Source: an uncultured Allomuricauda sp.
Lineage (GTDB): Bacteria; Bacteroidota; Bacteroidia; Flavobacteriales; Flavobacteriaceae
Direction of reading: 5' to 3'
Assembly: GCF_937884665.1 (NCBI RefSeq)
Contig: NZ_CAKZYF010000116.1
Location: forward strand, 1-36,996
DNA: 36,996 bases
This document shows, one piece after another, positions 1 to 7,993 of this stretch (positions are counted from its first letter, which is position 1; each line of letters begins with the position of its first letter). Both the position numbers and the translations under genes were made by a program. Under the pieces are notes generated by a model that saw nothing but the letters and a program-made list of their open reading frames with translations, made no database searches and was not told the DNA's origin.

Positions 1-894
1 AAGAATTTTCAGCTTCTTCACCGTTGTATGATTGCACCATAACGGCTCTTTTTGTATTGAGTTCAATATTCCCGAGGTCAAGTTCGAATAGGAATACTTC
101 CAACCCTTTTCAGTTTTCACACTATCCTTTAGATATTGTATGGAAATAGGTCGGTAATAATCAAAACTATCGGACACTTCCAAGGAGATTGTGCCCAAAC
201 GGACGGGCATTTCCATGGTAACATCAATCTCGGTCTGTTTGGTCCGTTTGTTTTCTTGGGTGCGTATTTCACGGATTGAAAAATTCTTGGACATGCCCTC
301 TTTTAGTGTGCTTTGTTCAATACGTGCGCCATTCAGTTTGGGTTGTTCCCCGCTTTTGACCAGTAGTCTAAAATACCGGTACTTGGTGCTTGGAAGAACC
401 AATTTGGTAAATTGAAAATCGGTCTCATCATTTTTAATGGACAAAATTCGATAGTCTTCCACTAAGGTAAACCATTGCTTTTGGTTTTGGCTACCTTCCA
501 GTACCACTGTCCAATCAAAGTTTTTTTGTGCGAAGTCCAGCTGGATGTGATTGATGGTTTCTTCGCTTGGAATCTCAAAAGTGAAATAGTACCCCTTTGC
601 ATTGTTCACCGTATTGAGCATATTGAACGGCACGTTTTTCATGGTTCTTTTATCTTCTGCAATTTGCAAGAGATAGGGAGCTTCCAGGGTATCCTTATTT
701 TTTGTGATACCAAAAATCCTTATATCAGAAAGGTTTTGGGAAGTTTTACCAAATATATCATCAGGTAAGACCAGAGTGTGCCATTCTTCTGAAATTCCTG
801 TCAGTTGCCGCTTGTAACGGTAATTGTCCATCTGTCCATAAGTATATATGGCAAGCAGCAGCAAACAGCATGTAGTGCTAATTGGAAGCTTCAT
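1..894 (-). CDS. DUF3999-like exported protein, 3' end outside the window
   Basis: An open frame of 298 codons reads leftwards from an ATG at 894 with no stop before the window edge, so the gene is partial. The N-terminus (MKLPISTTCCLLLLAIYTYG) is a signal peptide with cleavage likely near residue 20. The following part, with 'LPDDIF' and 'LSDIRIFGI', resembles the start of DUF3999 proteins, where a beta-rich periplasmic domain opens with a P-D-L-x-D-I-R-V-type stretch. The ATG lies inside the end of the DUF2339 gene (17-base overlap), which implies translational coupling. DUF2339 and DUF3999 genes are commonly neighbours, which supports the call. Function is unknown; an envelope role with the membrane partner is inferred. 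The family assignment is by motif memory only. Confidence 0.65.
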   Translation of the reverse strand, partial: MKLPISTTCCLLLLAIYTYGQMDNYRYKRQLTGISEEWHTLVLPDDIFGKTSQNLSDIRIFGITKNKDTLEAPYLLQIAEDKRTMKNVPFNMLNTVNNAKGYYFTFEIPSEETINHIQLDFAQKNFDWTVVLEGSQNQKQWFTLVEDYRILSIKNDETDFQFTKLVLPSTKYRYFRLLVKSGEQPKLNGARIEQSTLKEGMSKNFSIREIRTQENKRTKQTEIDVTMEMPVRLGTISLEVSDSFDYYRPISIQYLKDSVKTEKGWKYSYSNLTSGILNSIQKEPLWCNHTTVKKLKIL

Positions 895-3256
895 CCGTAA
901 TTTTTTGCTTGTATTTGTTATATAAAAATGAAATTATCAGCAGTAAAATCCCAAGGGATACGAACACCACTGTTTTCGAAATGGTATCCAGATGGGAAAT
1001 ATCATAGAAAAACAACTTGATCAGGGTTATCCCAAACCAGACAATGGCCGCTATCCTTACATGTTTTTTATTTTTCCATATTCCTATTGCGATTAAAGAT
1101 AAAGAGTATACGCCCCAAAGGATGCTCAAACCAAGTTTATAAGATTGGTCAAGTTGGGCCATATCCATCCAGTGAATGAGTTCACTACTGCTTATCCATA
1201 AAATTGCGACGAGCATCAAAACATCGAAAGCGATGGTAAATTTCCTTTTTAAGAATTCCTGCTGAAGATAAGTGCGGAAGGCCATCAACAGTATCGCAAC
1301 AAGAACCAATGAGACATAGCGTATTCCAATATGGAACATGCCAATTTGATAATATTCTGACAAACTTTGGGATAGATAGCTCTCCCGTAATTCGCTAAGT
1401 TCATAAAGGCCTTGCGTTAAAAATACCATGAGGATTATGACCATTAACCCCATATTTATATAGCCCAAAAGTTGATTCTTCAACTTTCTGAAGTTTAAAA
1501 AAGCCAGAAGAGAAACAAAGAACATGGAATAATTCAGAATCCAAATGGACTTGAATTTTTTTAGGTCATAATTTTTATAATAATTCGAATAATCCTGATT
1601 TTCTGGATTTAGTACTATTTCTGAATCGGTATAAAGCTGGTACCAATAGTTGGCAATTTCCAACCTGAAAGCGAAGTAAATTACGGCAATCAGAATCGCT
1701 GGGATTGAGAATGAGATCAATTTACCGAGACTTTTTGACGATGTAGCGGGAGATGGATAGTTTTTGTTACCATTGAGAATATGGATAAAACCAAAAGCAA
1801 GAATAAACAATACTGAGGTCAAAAAATGAATGTTCATCAACGGGGTAATCCGTGTTTCCGGATTCTCTGGATAATACGTTTGATAAACGGTTGACCAATC
1901 CTGAACGATACTAAAAAACGCCAAGAACAGGAGCGGATAGGACAGTCGTTCATAGATTGGTATGTTTTTGGTCCTACCGATCCAAAACAAAAGCGCTGCC
2001 TCCAAGGCCCATATCAAGGTGACCCAGTTCCCATCCAATTGAACGGGAATGGCTATGGTAATGAAAACCAGGACCAGTCCCAATACCAAATAGAACAAAT
2101 TGCGGTCTGCCAATTTCCGGCGATATATGCCAAGCCCCACGATAAAATGAATCAAGGCATTGGCCAGGGTAAAAACACCTAAAAATGATTTGCCGGTTTC
2201 ATGATTGCTCAATATCGCGTAGCCCAAGCCATAAAAAATGAAGGAATTGGATAAAAGCAATACAATATCGCCAAGAACAAACTTTTCGTTTTGAAGTAAT
2301 TTGTTCGCCAAGAAGATTGTATAAAAAGTAATAAAAAAGAGGGATAGAAAAAGTAAACCCAGACTAAAGTGATCCATTATGTTGTAGTCGAAAAGGAACC
2401 AACTGACATAAATGAGCCAGGTCAAACCAAAAGAAGAATAATACAGTGGCTTCCAATATTTCTTGAAAGCAATCACCAAAATTCCTATGTTGATAATTGA
2501 AATATAACTAAACAGGACCAATATGTTTCCCGACCCATCACTCAGTAAAAAAGGGACTGCGTAAGCGCCCACTAGCCCAATGTGCGCGATTACCTGTTTG
2601 TTGTAAAATATCGCAGCTATTACGGTAAAAGAGGTGAAAATGACCATAAGCGGAAATGCCATTACCTGCGAAATCAATCCATAGAAAATGTATGCTGCAT
2701 ACGTAATAAAGTACAATATGGCGATGGCTCCGCTCACCAGAACCGCACTGTAGTTTTCATAATTTTTCTTCAATTTGATTCCAAATCCCAGAAGACCCAA
2801 GCCTGTTAGATATCCTAGAATTATACGCGTCAGTGGACTTATCAAATCATTTTCAATAGAATATTTTGCGCCAATTGCAACGCCTATAATGGTTATCACA
2901 ATTCCAACTTTGTTGATTAAGTTCTCCCCGATGAGTTTTTCCAGGTCGGTTTTTCGTTTTGGTGTCTTTTTAGGTAAAGGCGCAGGCTTTTTTTGAGTTG
3001 TTGACTTTGGATATAATTCGGTTTGGTTTTCAATCGGGATGCCTGTACCTACTTTTTTATCTTCAATACGGGCCGTCTTTTCGGAAATGGGCCGGACCAC
3101 TTTTTCTGTTGACCCAACGGATTGGGATTCGATATCTCTTAGCTTATCAATTTCTATTTTCAGAATATTGATTTCTCGGGAAAAATCATCTTGCTTTTTT
3201 AGGAGTATGTTTAACTTTTCAAGCAATAGATTTATATGGTCTTGATTGTTGGTCAT
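878..3256 (-). CDS. DUF2339 multi-spanning membrane protein
   Basis: 792 residues. Residues 1-45 form a probable coiled coil (EKLNILLKKQDDFSREINIL). A charged, proline-rich linker follows to about residue 105, and then come some twenty or more hydrophobic segments to the C-terminus. The motif 'LEKLIGENLINKVGIVITIIG' around residues 105-125 (start of the first membrane segment) and the alternating helices match DUF2339, a large inner-membrane family of unknown function. The length is typical. The gene overlaps the downstream DUF3999-like gene by 17 bases, so they form a two-gene operon. It is divergent from menB, with about 130 bases between the two starts. No catalytic motif is visible, and I would not assign an activity. 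Confidence 0.85.
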   Translation of the reverse strand: MTNNQDHINLLLEKLNILLKKQDDFSREINILKIEIDKLRDIESQSVGSTEKVVRPISEKTARIEDKKVGTGIPIENQTELYPKSTTQKKPAPLPKKTPKRKTDLEKLIGENLINKVGIVITIIGVAIGAKYSIENDLISPLTRIILGYLTGLGLLGFGIKLKKNYENYSAVLVSGAIAILYFITYAAYIFYGLISQVMAFPLMVIFTSFTVIAAIFYNKQVIAHIGLVGAYAVPFLLSDGSGNILVLFSYISIINIGILVIAFKKYWKPLYYSSFGLTWLIYVSWFLFDYNIMDHFSLGLLFLSLFFITFYTIFLANKLLQNEKFVLGDIVLLLSNSFIFYGLGYAILSNHETGKSFLGVFTLANALIHFIVGLGIYRRKLADRNLFYLVLGLVLVFITIAIPVQLDGNWVTLIWALEAALLFWIGRTKNIPIYERLSYPLLFLAFFSIVQDWSTVYQTYYPENPETRITPLMNIHFLTSVLFILAFGFIHILNGNKNYPSPATSSKSLGKLISFSIPAILIAVIYFAFRLEIANYWYQLYTDSEIVLNPENQDYSNYYKNYDLKKFKSIWILNYSMFFVSLLAFLNFRKLKNQLLGYINMGLMVIILMVFLTQGLYELSELRESYLSQSLSEYYQIGMFHIGIRYVSLVLVAILLMAFRTYLQQEFLKRKFTIAFDVLMLVAILWISSSELIHWMDMAQLDQSYKLGLSILWGVYSLSLIAIGIWKNKKHVRIAAIVWFGITLIKLFFYDISHLDTISKTVVFVSLGILLLIISFLYNKYKQKITDEASN

Positions 3257-3386
3257 GCTGTTGATTGGTATCGCCGGTCGGGATTAAAATCCTTTTGGTA
3301 TTTATTGAACAGGTATTGACGAAGTTCGCCGATTTCACTCTTATAACCAACATTTTCTGTTATTTTGCAGGTCAAGACTTTGGATT

Positions 3387-4229
3387 ATGAAATCACCAAA
3401 TTGGCAAAAAGCCCTGGATTTTGAAGATATTACCTATAACAAAAGTGATGGTGTAGCGCGTATTGCCTTTAATCGGCCCAATGTTCGTAATGCGTTTCGT
3501 CCAAAAACCACCAGCGAGCTCTACAAAGCTTTTTATGATGCTCAAGAAGATACCACTATTGGTGTGGTCTTGTTATCGGCAGAAGGACCCTCGACCAAAG
3601 ATGGGAAATGGGCATTTTGTAGTGGTGGGGACCAAAAGGCCCGAGGACATCAAGGCTATGTTGGTGAAGATGGGTACCATCGTTTGAATATCTTGGAAGT
3701 GCAACGTTTGATACGCTTTATGCCCAAGGTGGTCATCGCCGTAGTTCCCGGTTGGGCCGTGGGCGGTGGACATAGTTTGCACGTGGTCTGTGACATGACG
3801 TTGGCCAGCAAAGAACATGCTATTTTTAAACAAACAGATGCTGATGTTACCAGTTTTGATGGAGGCTATGGGTCAGCTTATCTTGCAAAAATGGTAGGCC
3901 AGAAAAAGGCTAGGGAAATCTTTTTTTTGGGAAGAAACTATTCGGCGGAGGAAGCGCATGAAATGGGGATGGTCAATGCGGTAATACCCCATGAAGAATT
4001 GGAATCCACAGCGTATCAGTGGGCACAAGAGATTCTGGAAAAGTCACCGACTTCCATTAAAATGCTCAAGTTTGCCATGAACTTGACCGATGATGGTATG
4101 GTTGGCCAACAGGTTTTTGCAGGTGAGGCCACCCGTTTGGCGTACATGACCGAAGAGGCAAAGGAGGGAAGGGATGCGTTTTTGGAAAAAAGAAAGCCCA
4201 ACTTCAAGAAAAATCAGTGGATTCCCTAG
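3387..4229 (+). CDS. menB: 1,4-dihydroxy-2-naphthoyl-CoA synthase (MenB)
   Basis: 280 residues, crotonase fold. The enzyme closes the ring of o-succinylbenzoyl-CoA to give 1,4-dihydroxy-2-naphthoyl-CoA in menaquinone synthesis, in the cytoplasm. Diagnostic stretches are 'FCSGGDQ' (77-83), the MenB-specific 'YHRLN' (97-101), 'GWAVGGGHSLHVVCDMTLAS' (122-141) and 'SFDGGYGSAYLAKMVGQKKA' (156-175). The residue after QT at 149-150 is Asp151. E. coli has Gly there and binds bicarbonate, while mycobacterial-type MenB uses Asp, so this should be the bicarbonate-independent type. The C-terminal 'ATRLAYMTEEAKEGRDAF' is also typical. No other men gene lies in the window, so it is separated from the rest of the pathway. 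The start at 3387 gives the usual length. Confidence 0.97.
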   Translation: MKSPNWQKALDFEDITYNKSDGVARIAFNRPNVRNAFRPKTTSELYKAFYDAQEDTTIGVVLLSAEGPSTKDGKWAFCSGGDQKARGHQGYVGEDGYHRLNILEVQRLIRFMPKVVIAVVPGWAVGGGHSLHVVCDMTLASKEHAIFKQTDADVTSFDGGYGSAYLAKMVGQKKAREIFFLGRNYSAEEAHEMGMVNAVIPHEELESTAYQWAQEILEKSPTSIKMLKFAMNLTDDGMVGQQVFAGEATRLAYMTEEAKEGRDAFLEKRKPNFKKNQWIP

Positions 4230-4249
4230 CGTAAAGACCATTTAAGCTA

Positions 4250-4263
4250 TCAATAGCTATTGA
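4250..4263. repeat. 14-base perfect palindrome
   Basis: TCAATAGCTATTGA is its own reverse complement. It starts about 20 bases after the menB stop codon and is followed by 'gttctcgcgaaagc'. Position after a gene end suggests an RNA 3'-end structure more than an operator, but nothing decides this. Confidence 0.4.
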
Positions 4264-4438
4264 AACGTTCTCGCGAAAGCTTTTTCAGGTTTTTGAACCA
4301 TTTAACGCCGACACAAATTGCCTTTTTGTAGTCTCTTTAAAATTCGCATCAATCCATTTACGGAAATTTGGGCAAGAATTTGAATTGGATTGAAGTTTTA
4401 GCTATCGAAGAATCCTTAGTTCCAATCGCTGTAAACTA

Positions 4439-4472
4439 AAAAGAGCCCTGCCGCTGGGGTCAAGACTCTTTT
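4439..4472. terminator. Probable bidirectional terminator hairpin
   Basis: AAAAGAG (4439-4445) pairs with CTCTTTT (4466-4472), with an inner CCC/GGG pairing in the loop region. A-rich and T-rich edges on both sides would give U-runs in either direction. It sits between convergent menB and the serine hydrolase gene, the expected place for a shared terminator. The stem is interrupted, so strength is uncertain. Confidence 0.55.
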
Positions 4473-4618
4473 ACGAGAACACTATATGAAAATGAAAAAA
4501 TTTACTTGTCTTATTTTTACATAGTAAATGTAGGCACAGCCCATCAGTGTAGGAAAATTATGTTGTGAATTGTACTTTCTCTGTGGTTTTCGTACGTTTT
4601 TATGATATATACCGCGAG

Positions 4619-5953
4619 TTATTCTACGGATTTTAAGACTTCAGCGAGAAATCCATTAACGTCAAATTCTGGATTTTCTGCCAAACCCGTGCGCACTACG
4701 ACCATACTTTTTGAAGGAATCACGAATACATATTGGCCTTGGAACCCATTGCAGGAAAAAAGGTCGCGTGGAACGTCAGGATATTTTCCTTGGGCGTTCA
4801 ACCAGAAATGGGCGCCATACTCTCCATCTGAATCTGCGGTAACCTCCGTTATGTAATCTACCCACGATGGGTTGAACACTTGCTCCCCGTTCCACGAGCC
4901 TTTGTCCAAATACAACTGTCCAAACCGCGCCCAGTCCCGAGTTGTGGCCCAAGCATAGTAAGATCCCACATAATTCCCTTTTACATCGGCCTCCAATACC
5001 ATGGAATGCATCCCTATTTTATCAATAAGAAATTGGTATGGGAAATCCAGATACTCCTGCTGACTCCTGAATTGTTGGCGTAAAATACCGGACAGTAAAT
5101 TTGTGGTCCCAGATGAATAGTTCCAAACTTCGGTAGGTTGGGCTATCAATTTCTTTTCTTTTTGGGCCCACGACATGTCATCCTCCAAAAACAGCATTTG
5201 GGTCACATCAGAAATCTTGGAATAATCCTCTTCCCAGGCCAATCCACTTTGCATGCGTAACAGATGGTTCAAAGTAATCTGACCACGTTCATCATCTTTC
5301 CATTCGGGAATGGGGGCGGGCCAATCCATTTCCAACTTTCCTTGATGCTCCAAGATACCGTAACAAGTGGCCAAAAGACTTTTCGTCATAGACCAGCCCA
5401 ATACCCGGGTATCTTTGGAGAATCCGTCGATATAACGTTCTCCCAAGAGAAATCCTTTATAGAGCACCAGGACGGTACGGGTTTTTTGTGTTTCCGGATT
5501 GGAGAATGCCTGGGCACTCGCCCTGTTGAGTTGATCGTAATCCACTTCGGGCAGCAGCGTGTCTTTTTCTTTTAAATGCCCATAGGGATAAGCTTTTGCA
5601 ATTTCTTCAAAAGACCTGTAGGGTTGTGGCATGGTATCGTCCGTGCTATAATCCGAATCGACCAATACGCTTCCCAGACCTTCACGATAAATCGCCTTAC
5701 GGTTCATCAAACCATATACTGAGGCAAGGGCAGCTGAATTTTTCATATCCAAGGAAACCTCTGCCAATTCCACCAAAGGCATTTTTAAGTCATTTTCGAC
5801 GATAGAACTTGAATCCCTTTCGGCAACGTAGGTTGCAGAAGCCATATATTTTGAAGCATAACCACTAATGATGTTCAGCTTGGGGTAGTTCAAATAGACT
5901 AAGGTGCCAAGAATGGGAAGTAGTAGGAACAGTGAGCGTTTTAGATATTTCAT
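4619..5953 (-). CDS. Membrane-anchored serine hydrolase, beta-lactamase/NylB-like
   Basis: 444 residues. Residues 5-22 form an uncleaved-looking signal anchor, so the catalytic domain should face the periplasm. The class C beta-lactamase/DD-peptidase fold is shown by the S-x-x-K motif SMTK (Ser188, Lys191), a Tyr motif 'WNYSSG' (Tyr279, Y-S-S where classic enzymes have Y-A-N) and a late 'HFWLNAQG' stretch. 'HLLRMQSGLAWEEDYS' (230-245) is typical of the 6-aminohexanoate-dimer hydrolase/esterase branch. The substrate cannot be told; an ester or amide hydrolase is more likely than a true beta-lactamase. The gene is divergent from the pirin gene with 50 bases between the starts. The start at 5953 directly precedes the hydrophobic anchor. 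Confidence 0.88.
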   Translation of the reverse strand: MKYLKRSLFLLLPILGTLVYLNYPKLNIISGYASKYMASATYVAERDSSSIVENDLKMPLVELAEVSLDMKNSAALASVYGLMNRKAIYREGLGSVLVDSDYSTDDTMPQPYRSFEEIAKAYPYGHLKEKDTLLPEVDYDQLNRASAQAFSNPETQKTRTVLVLYKGFLLGERYIDGFSKDTRVLGWSMTKSLLATCYGILEHQGKLEMDWPAPIPEWKDDERGQITLNHLLRMQSGLAWEEDYSKISDVTQMLFLEDDMSWAQKEKKLIAQPTEVWNYSSGTTNLLSGILRQQFRSQQEYLDFPYQFLIDKIGMHSMVLEADVKGNYVGSYYAWATTRDWARFGQLYLDKGSWNGEQVFNPSWVDYITEVTADSDGEYGAHFWLNAQGKYPDVPRDLFSCNGFQGQYVFVIPSKSMVVVRTGLAENPEFDVNGFLAEVLKSVE

Positions 5954-5969
5954 GGAAGCGATTTTATTG

Positions 5970-5977
5970 TAACTTTC
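5970..5977 (+). promoter_or_regulatory. Possible -7 element of the pirin gene
   Basis: TAACTTTC fits the Bacteroidota -7 consensus TAnnTTTG except for the last base. It lies 27 bases before the ATG at 6004 and inside the intergenic space. No good -33 TTG is visible at the usual distance. If real, it rules out the upstream in-frame ATG at 5932 as a start. Confidence 0.35.
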
Positions 5978-6003
5978 AAGAGCTAAATATAAAAATTTAC
6001 CAG

Positions 6004-6876
6004 ATGTCCAACTTAGGTATGATCATTGAAGAAAGAAGCCGGGATATTGGGGATTTTTTGGTAGGCCATCTAATTCCGTTTCGCAAAAAGCGAATGATCG
6101 GCCCATTTATTTTTATAGATCACATGGGCCCTACCCAGCTAGGACCCAAAAAATATATGGATGTGGACCAGCATCCCCATATCGGATTGGCTACCTTGAC
6201 CTATATGCTGGAAGGAGAAATTATGCATGCGGACAGTATAGGAACCCGGCAGCGTATCAGTCCCGGTTCGGTGAATTGGATGATCGCCGGAAAAGGGGTA
6301 AGCCATACAGAGCGTACACCACAAGATTTAAGGAATGGAAAGATCTTCAATGCCCATGGGTATCAAATTTGGGTTGCTCTGCCCGCCCATCTTGAGGACA
6401 TGGAGCCCGAATTTTATCATATCCCAGCGAAGGATCTTCCGAACTGGTCGGATGGAACGGCAAAATTTAAACTGATAGCTGGGGAAGGGTATGGTCAAAA
6501 ATCTCCGGTACCAACCTATTCGCCACTGTTCATGGTTGAAATCAAAACCCTAGAACCCTATGGTCTGGACATTGTGGGCCAGCTCCAGGGAGAAGTGGGC
6601 ATTTGTATCGTGACAGGACATATCACGGCTTGCGGCCAAGATGTGGAACGCGGGAATATTTTGGTCTCCAAAGTCGAGGATAGCTGTAAAATTCAGCTTC
6701 ACCCAAATACCCACCTATTACTCTTTGGTGGTCAGGCATTTCCTGAGGAAAGACATATTTACTGGAATTTTGTTTCCGCAAGCAAAGAAAAAATCGAAAA
6801 CGCGAAGCAGGCATGGACCAATAAATCCTTTCCTATGATTCCAGATGAAAAAACGTATGTACCGTTACCTCAATGA
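6004..6876 (+). CDS. Pirin family protein
   Basis: 290 residues from the chosen ATG. Pirins are bicupin proteins with a metal in the N-terminal cupin; some have quercetin dioxygenase activity and others modulate regulators, so the role here is open. The four expected metal ligands are present: the two histidines in 'HPHIG' and the His and Glu in 'GVSHTE', matching His56, His58, His101 and Glu103 of human pirin. 'GPFIFIDHMGP' and 'SPGSVNWMIAGKGVSHTE' are family signatures. The frame is open back to an ATG at 5932, but that would run into the divergent hydrolase gene and precede the possible promoter, so 6004 is preferred (6019 is a further option). No signal peptide, so it is cytoplasmic. Confidence 0.93.
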   Translation: MSNLGMIIEERSRDIGDFLVGHLIPFRKKRMIGPFIFIDHMGPTQLGPKKYMDVDQHPHIGLATLTYMLEGEIMHADSIGTRQRISPGSVNWMIAGKGVSHTERTPQDLRNGKIFNAHGYQIWVALPAHLEDMEPEFYHIPAKDLPNWSDGTAKFKLIAGEGYGQKSPVPTYSPLFMVEIKTLEPYGLDIVGQLQGEVGICIVTGHITACGQDVERGNILVSKVEDSCKIQLHPNTHLLLFGGQAFPEERHIYWNFVSASKEKIENAKQAWTNKSFPMIPDEKTYVPLPQ

Positions 6877-6903
6877 TTTAGTTTAAAATTTATTTAAGTT
6901 CTA

Positions 6904-7317
6904 TTGAAAAAGTTCTTGCTCATAGTGATTTTGTTTGGGTCTTGTCGAGTAAAGGAACCACTGGAAATGCCAAGACATGAATGGCGTTCTTTGGAGGTGA
7001 CCGCGTCGGCCTATAATTCGTTACCGTGGCAGACCAAAAAGGAGAATCCAAATATTGCCGCTTGGGGGGATACGCTGAAACCGGGAATGAAGAGTATTGC
7101 GGTTTCCCGGGATTTACTACGAATGGGATTAGGGCACAATACGATGGTCAAAATCGGAAACTGGCCGGACACCTTTTATGTAAAGGACAAAATGAACCGA
7201 AGGTGGAGGAACCGAATTGATATTTATATGGGGGTCGATGTAAAAAAAGCCCGAAAATGGGGAAAACAAAAAATAGATATTTGCTATGCCATACCGTTGG
7301 ATACACTATCAAAATAA
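6904..7317 (+). CDS. 3D-domain lipoprotein
   Basis: 137 residues. The start must be the TTG at 6904, because an in-frame TAA lies at 6895-6897 and no ATG follows before the signal peptide. MKKFLLIVILFGSC is a lipoprotein signal with the lipid-bearing Cys at 14. The rest matches the 3D (three-aspartate) double-psi barrel domain found in MltA and RpfB-type peptidoglycan enzymes: 'VTASAY' opens it, 'IAVSRDLLRMGLG' lies in the middle, and aspartates appear in 'VKDKM' and 'RIDIYMG'. In larger proteins the domain carries transglycosylase active-site residues; here it stands alone, so activity is uncertain. The gene begins 27 bases after the pirin stop and is followed by an overlapping amidase gene, which supports a cell-wall role. 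Confidence 0.8.
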   Translation: MKKFLLIVILFGSCRVKEPLEMPRHEWRSLEVTASAYNSLPWQTKKENPNIAAWGDTLKPGMKSIAVSRDLLRMGLGHNTMVKIGNWPDTFYVKDKMNRRWRNRIDIYMGVDVKKARKWGKQKIDICYAIPLDTLSK

Positions 7318-7990
7318 TCTGTATGAAGGCATAAATCCTTCTTGTTTCATCGTTGCCCTGTTTTTGATATTGGGTTCTTGTACCACCCAGAGGTCTATTG
7401 TGGACAAACCTATCATTTTCAACGAGCAGCGAACTGCTTTAACGAAGGAATACTTAAAGCAACGCTATAATCTAAATCAGGATACACCCAAAATTCTTCC
7501 AAAAATGATTGTTCTGCACTGGACGGCCATTCCTACGTTTGAAAAATCCTTTGAAGCTTTTCTGGTCCCTACCTTGCCCAATTGGCGACCTGACATTGAA
7601 AGCGTGAGCGGACTCAACGTCTCGTCCCATTTTCTGGTAGACCGAGATGGGACTATTTATCGACTTATGCCCGAAACCACCATGGCCCGGCATGTCATAG
7701 GGCTTAACCATTGCGCCTTGGGCATTGAAAATGTGGGAGGTACAGAAGATACCCCTTTGACGCGCAAACAACGCCGTGCCAATATTTGGTTGGTGAAGTA
7801 TCTAGCGTCTAAGTATGGGATTGACTATGTAATTGGACATCATGAGTATACCCGATTTGAAAACCATCCCCTGTGGTTGGAGGTTGACGAGGGGTATCGC
7901 ACAACGAAAACGGACCCAGGTCCAGAGTTCATGAAAAAAGTACGGAGCGCTACGAAAAAGTTTAATTTTAAGTCCATTCCCAATCAATGA
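7286..7990 (+). CDS. N-acetylmuramoyl-L-alanine amidase lipoprotein (Amidase_2/PGRP fold)
   Basis: 234 residues from the only in-frame ATG. The enzyme would cleave the bond between N-acetylmuramic acid and the peptide stem. Zinc ligands of the AmpD/Amidase_2 fold are visible: His78 in 'IVLHWTA', a His in 'GHHEY' (185/186) and Asp210 in 'KTDPGPEF'; 'GIENVG' (146-151) is the conserved Glu region. A lipobox 'ILGSC' ends at Cys32, but the hydrophobic stretch begins only near residue 18, so the ATG start gives an odd polar extension. A CTG at 7319 would fit better. Stop codons exclude an ATG at 7323. The gene overlaps the 3D lipoprotein gene by 32 bases and ends 3 bases before the M14 peptidase gene. 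Confidence 0.85.
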   Translation: MPYRWIHYQNNLYEGINPSCFIVALFLILGSCTTQRSIVDKPIIFNEQRTALTKEYLKQRYNLNQDTPKILPKMIVLHWTAIPTFEKSFEAFLVPTLPNWRPDIESVSGLNVSSHFLVDRDGTIYRLMPETTMARHVIGLNHCALGIENVGGTEDTPLTRKQRRANIWLVKYLASKYGIDYVIGHHEYTRFENHPLWLEVDEGYRTTKTDPGPEFMKKVRSATKKFNFKSIPNQ

Positions 7991-7993
7991 TCC

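Larger units (their letters stand above)
4230..4618. other. Intergenic stretch without a gene (389 bases)
   Basis: This lies between the convergent menB and serine hydrolase genes. No open frame of note is present. It holds a perfect 14-base palindrome at 4250-4263, a short 'ctcgcgaaag' motif at about 4271-4280, and a hairpin at 4439-4472 that could end transcription. The remaining sequence is AT-rich with no further structure that I can support. Confidence 0.6.

Noticed and set aside
5932..6003. Longer start of the pirin gene
   Set aside because: It would overlap the divergent hydrolase start and precede the likely promoter; the extra 24 residues look unlike any pirin N-terminus.
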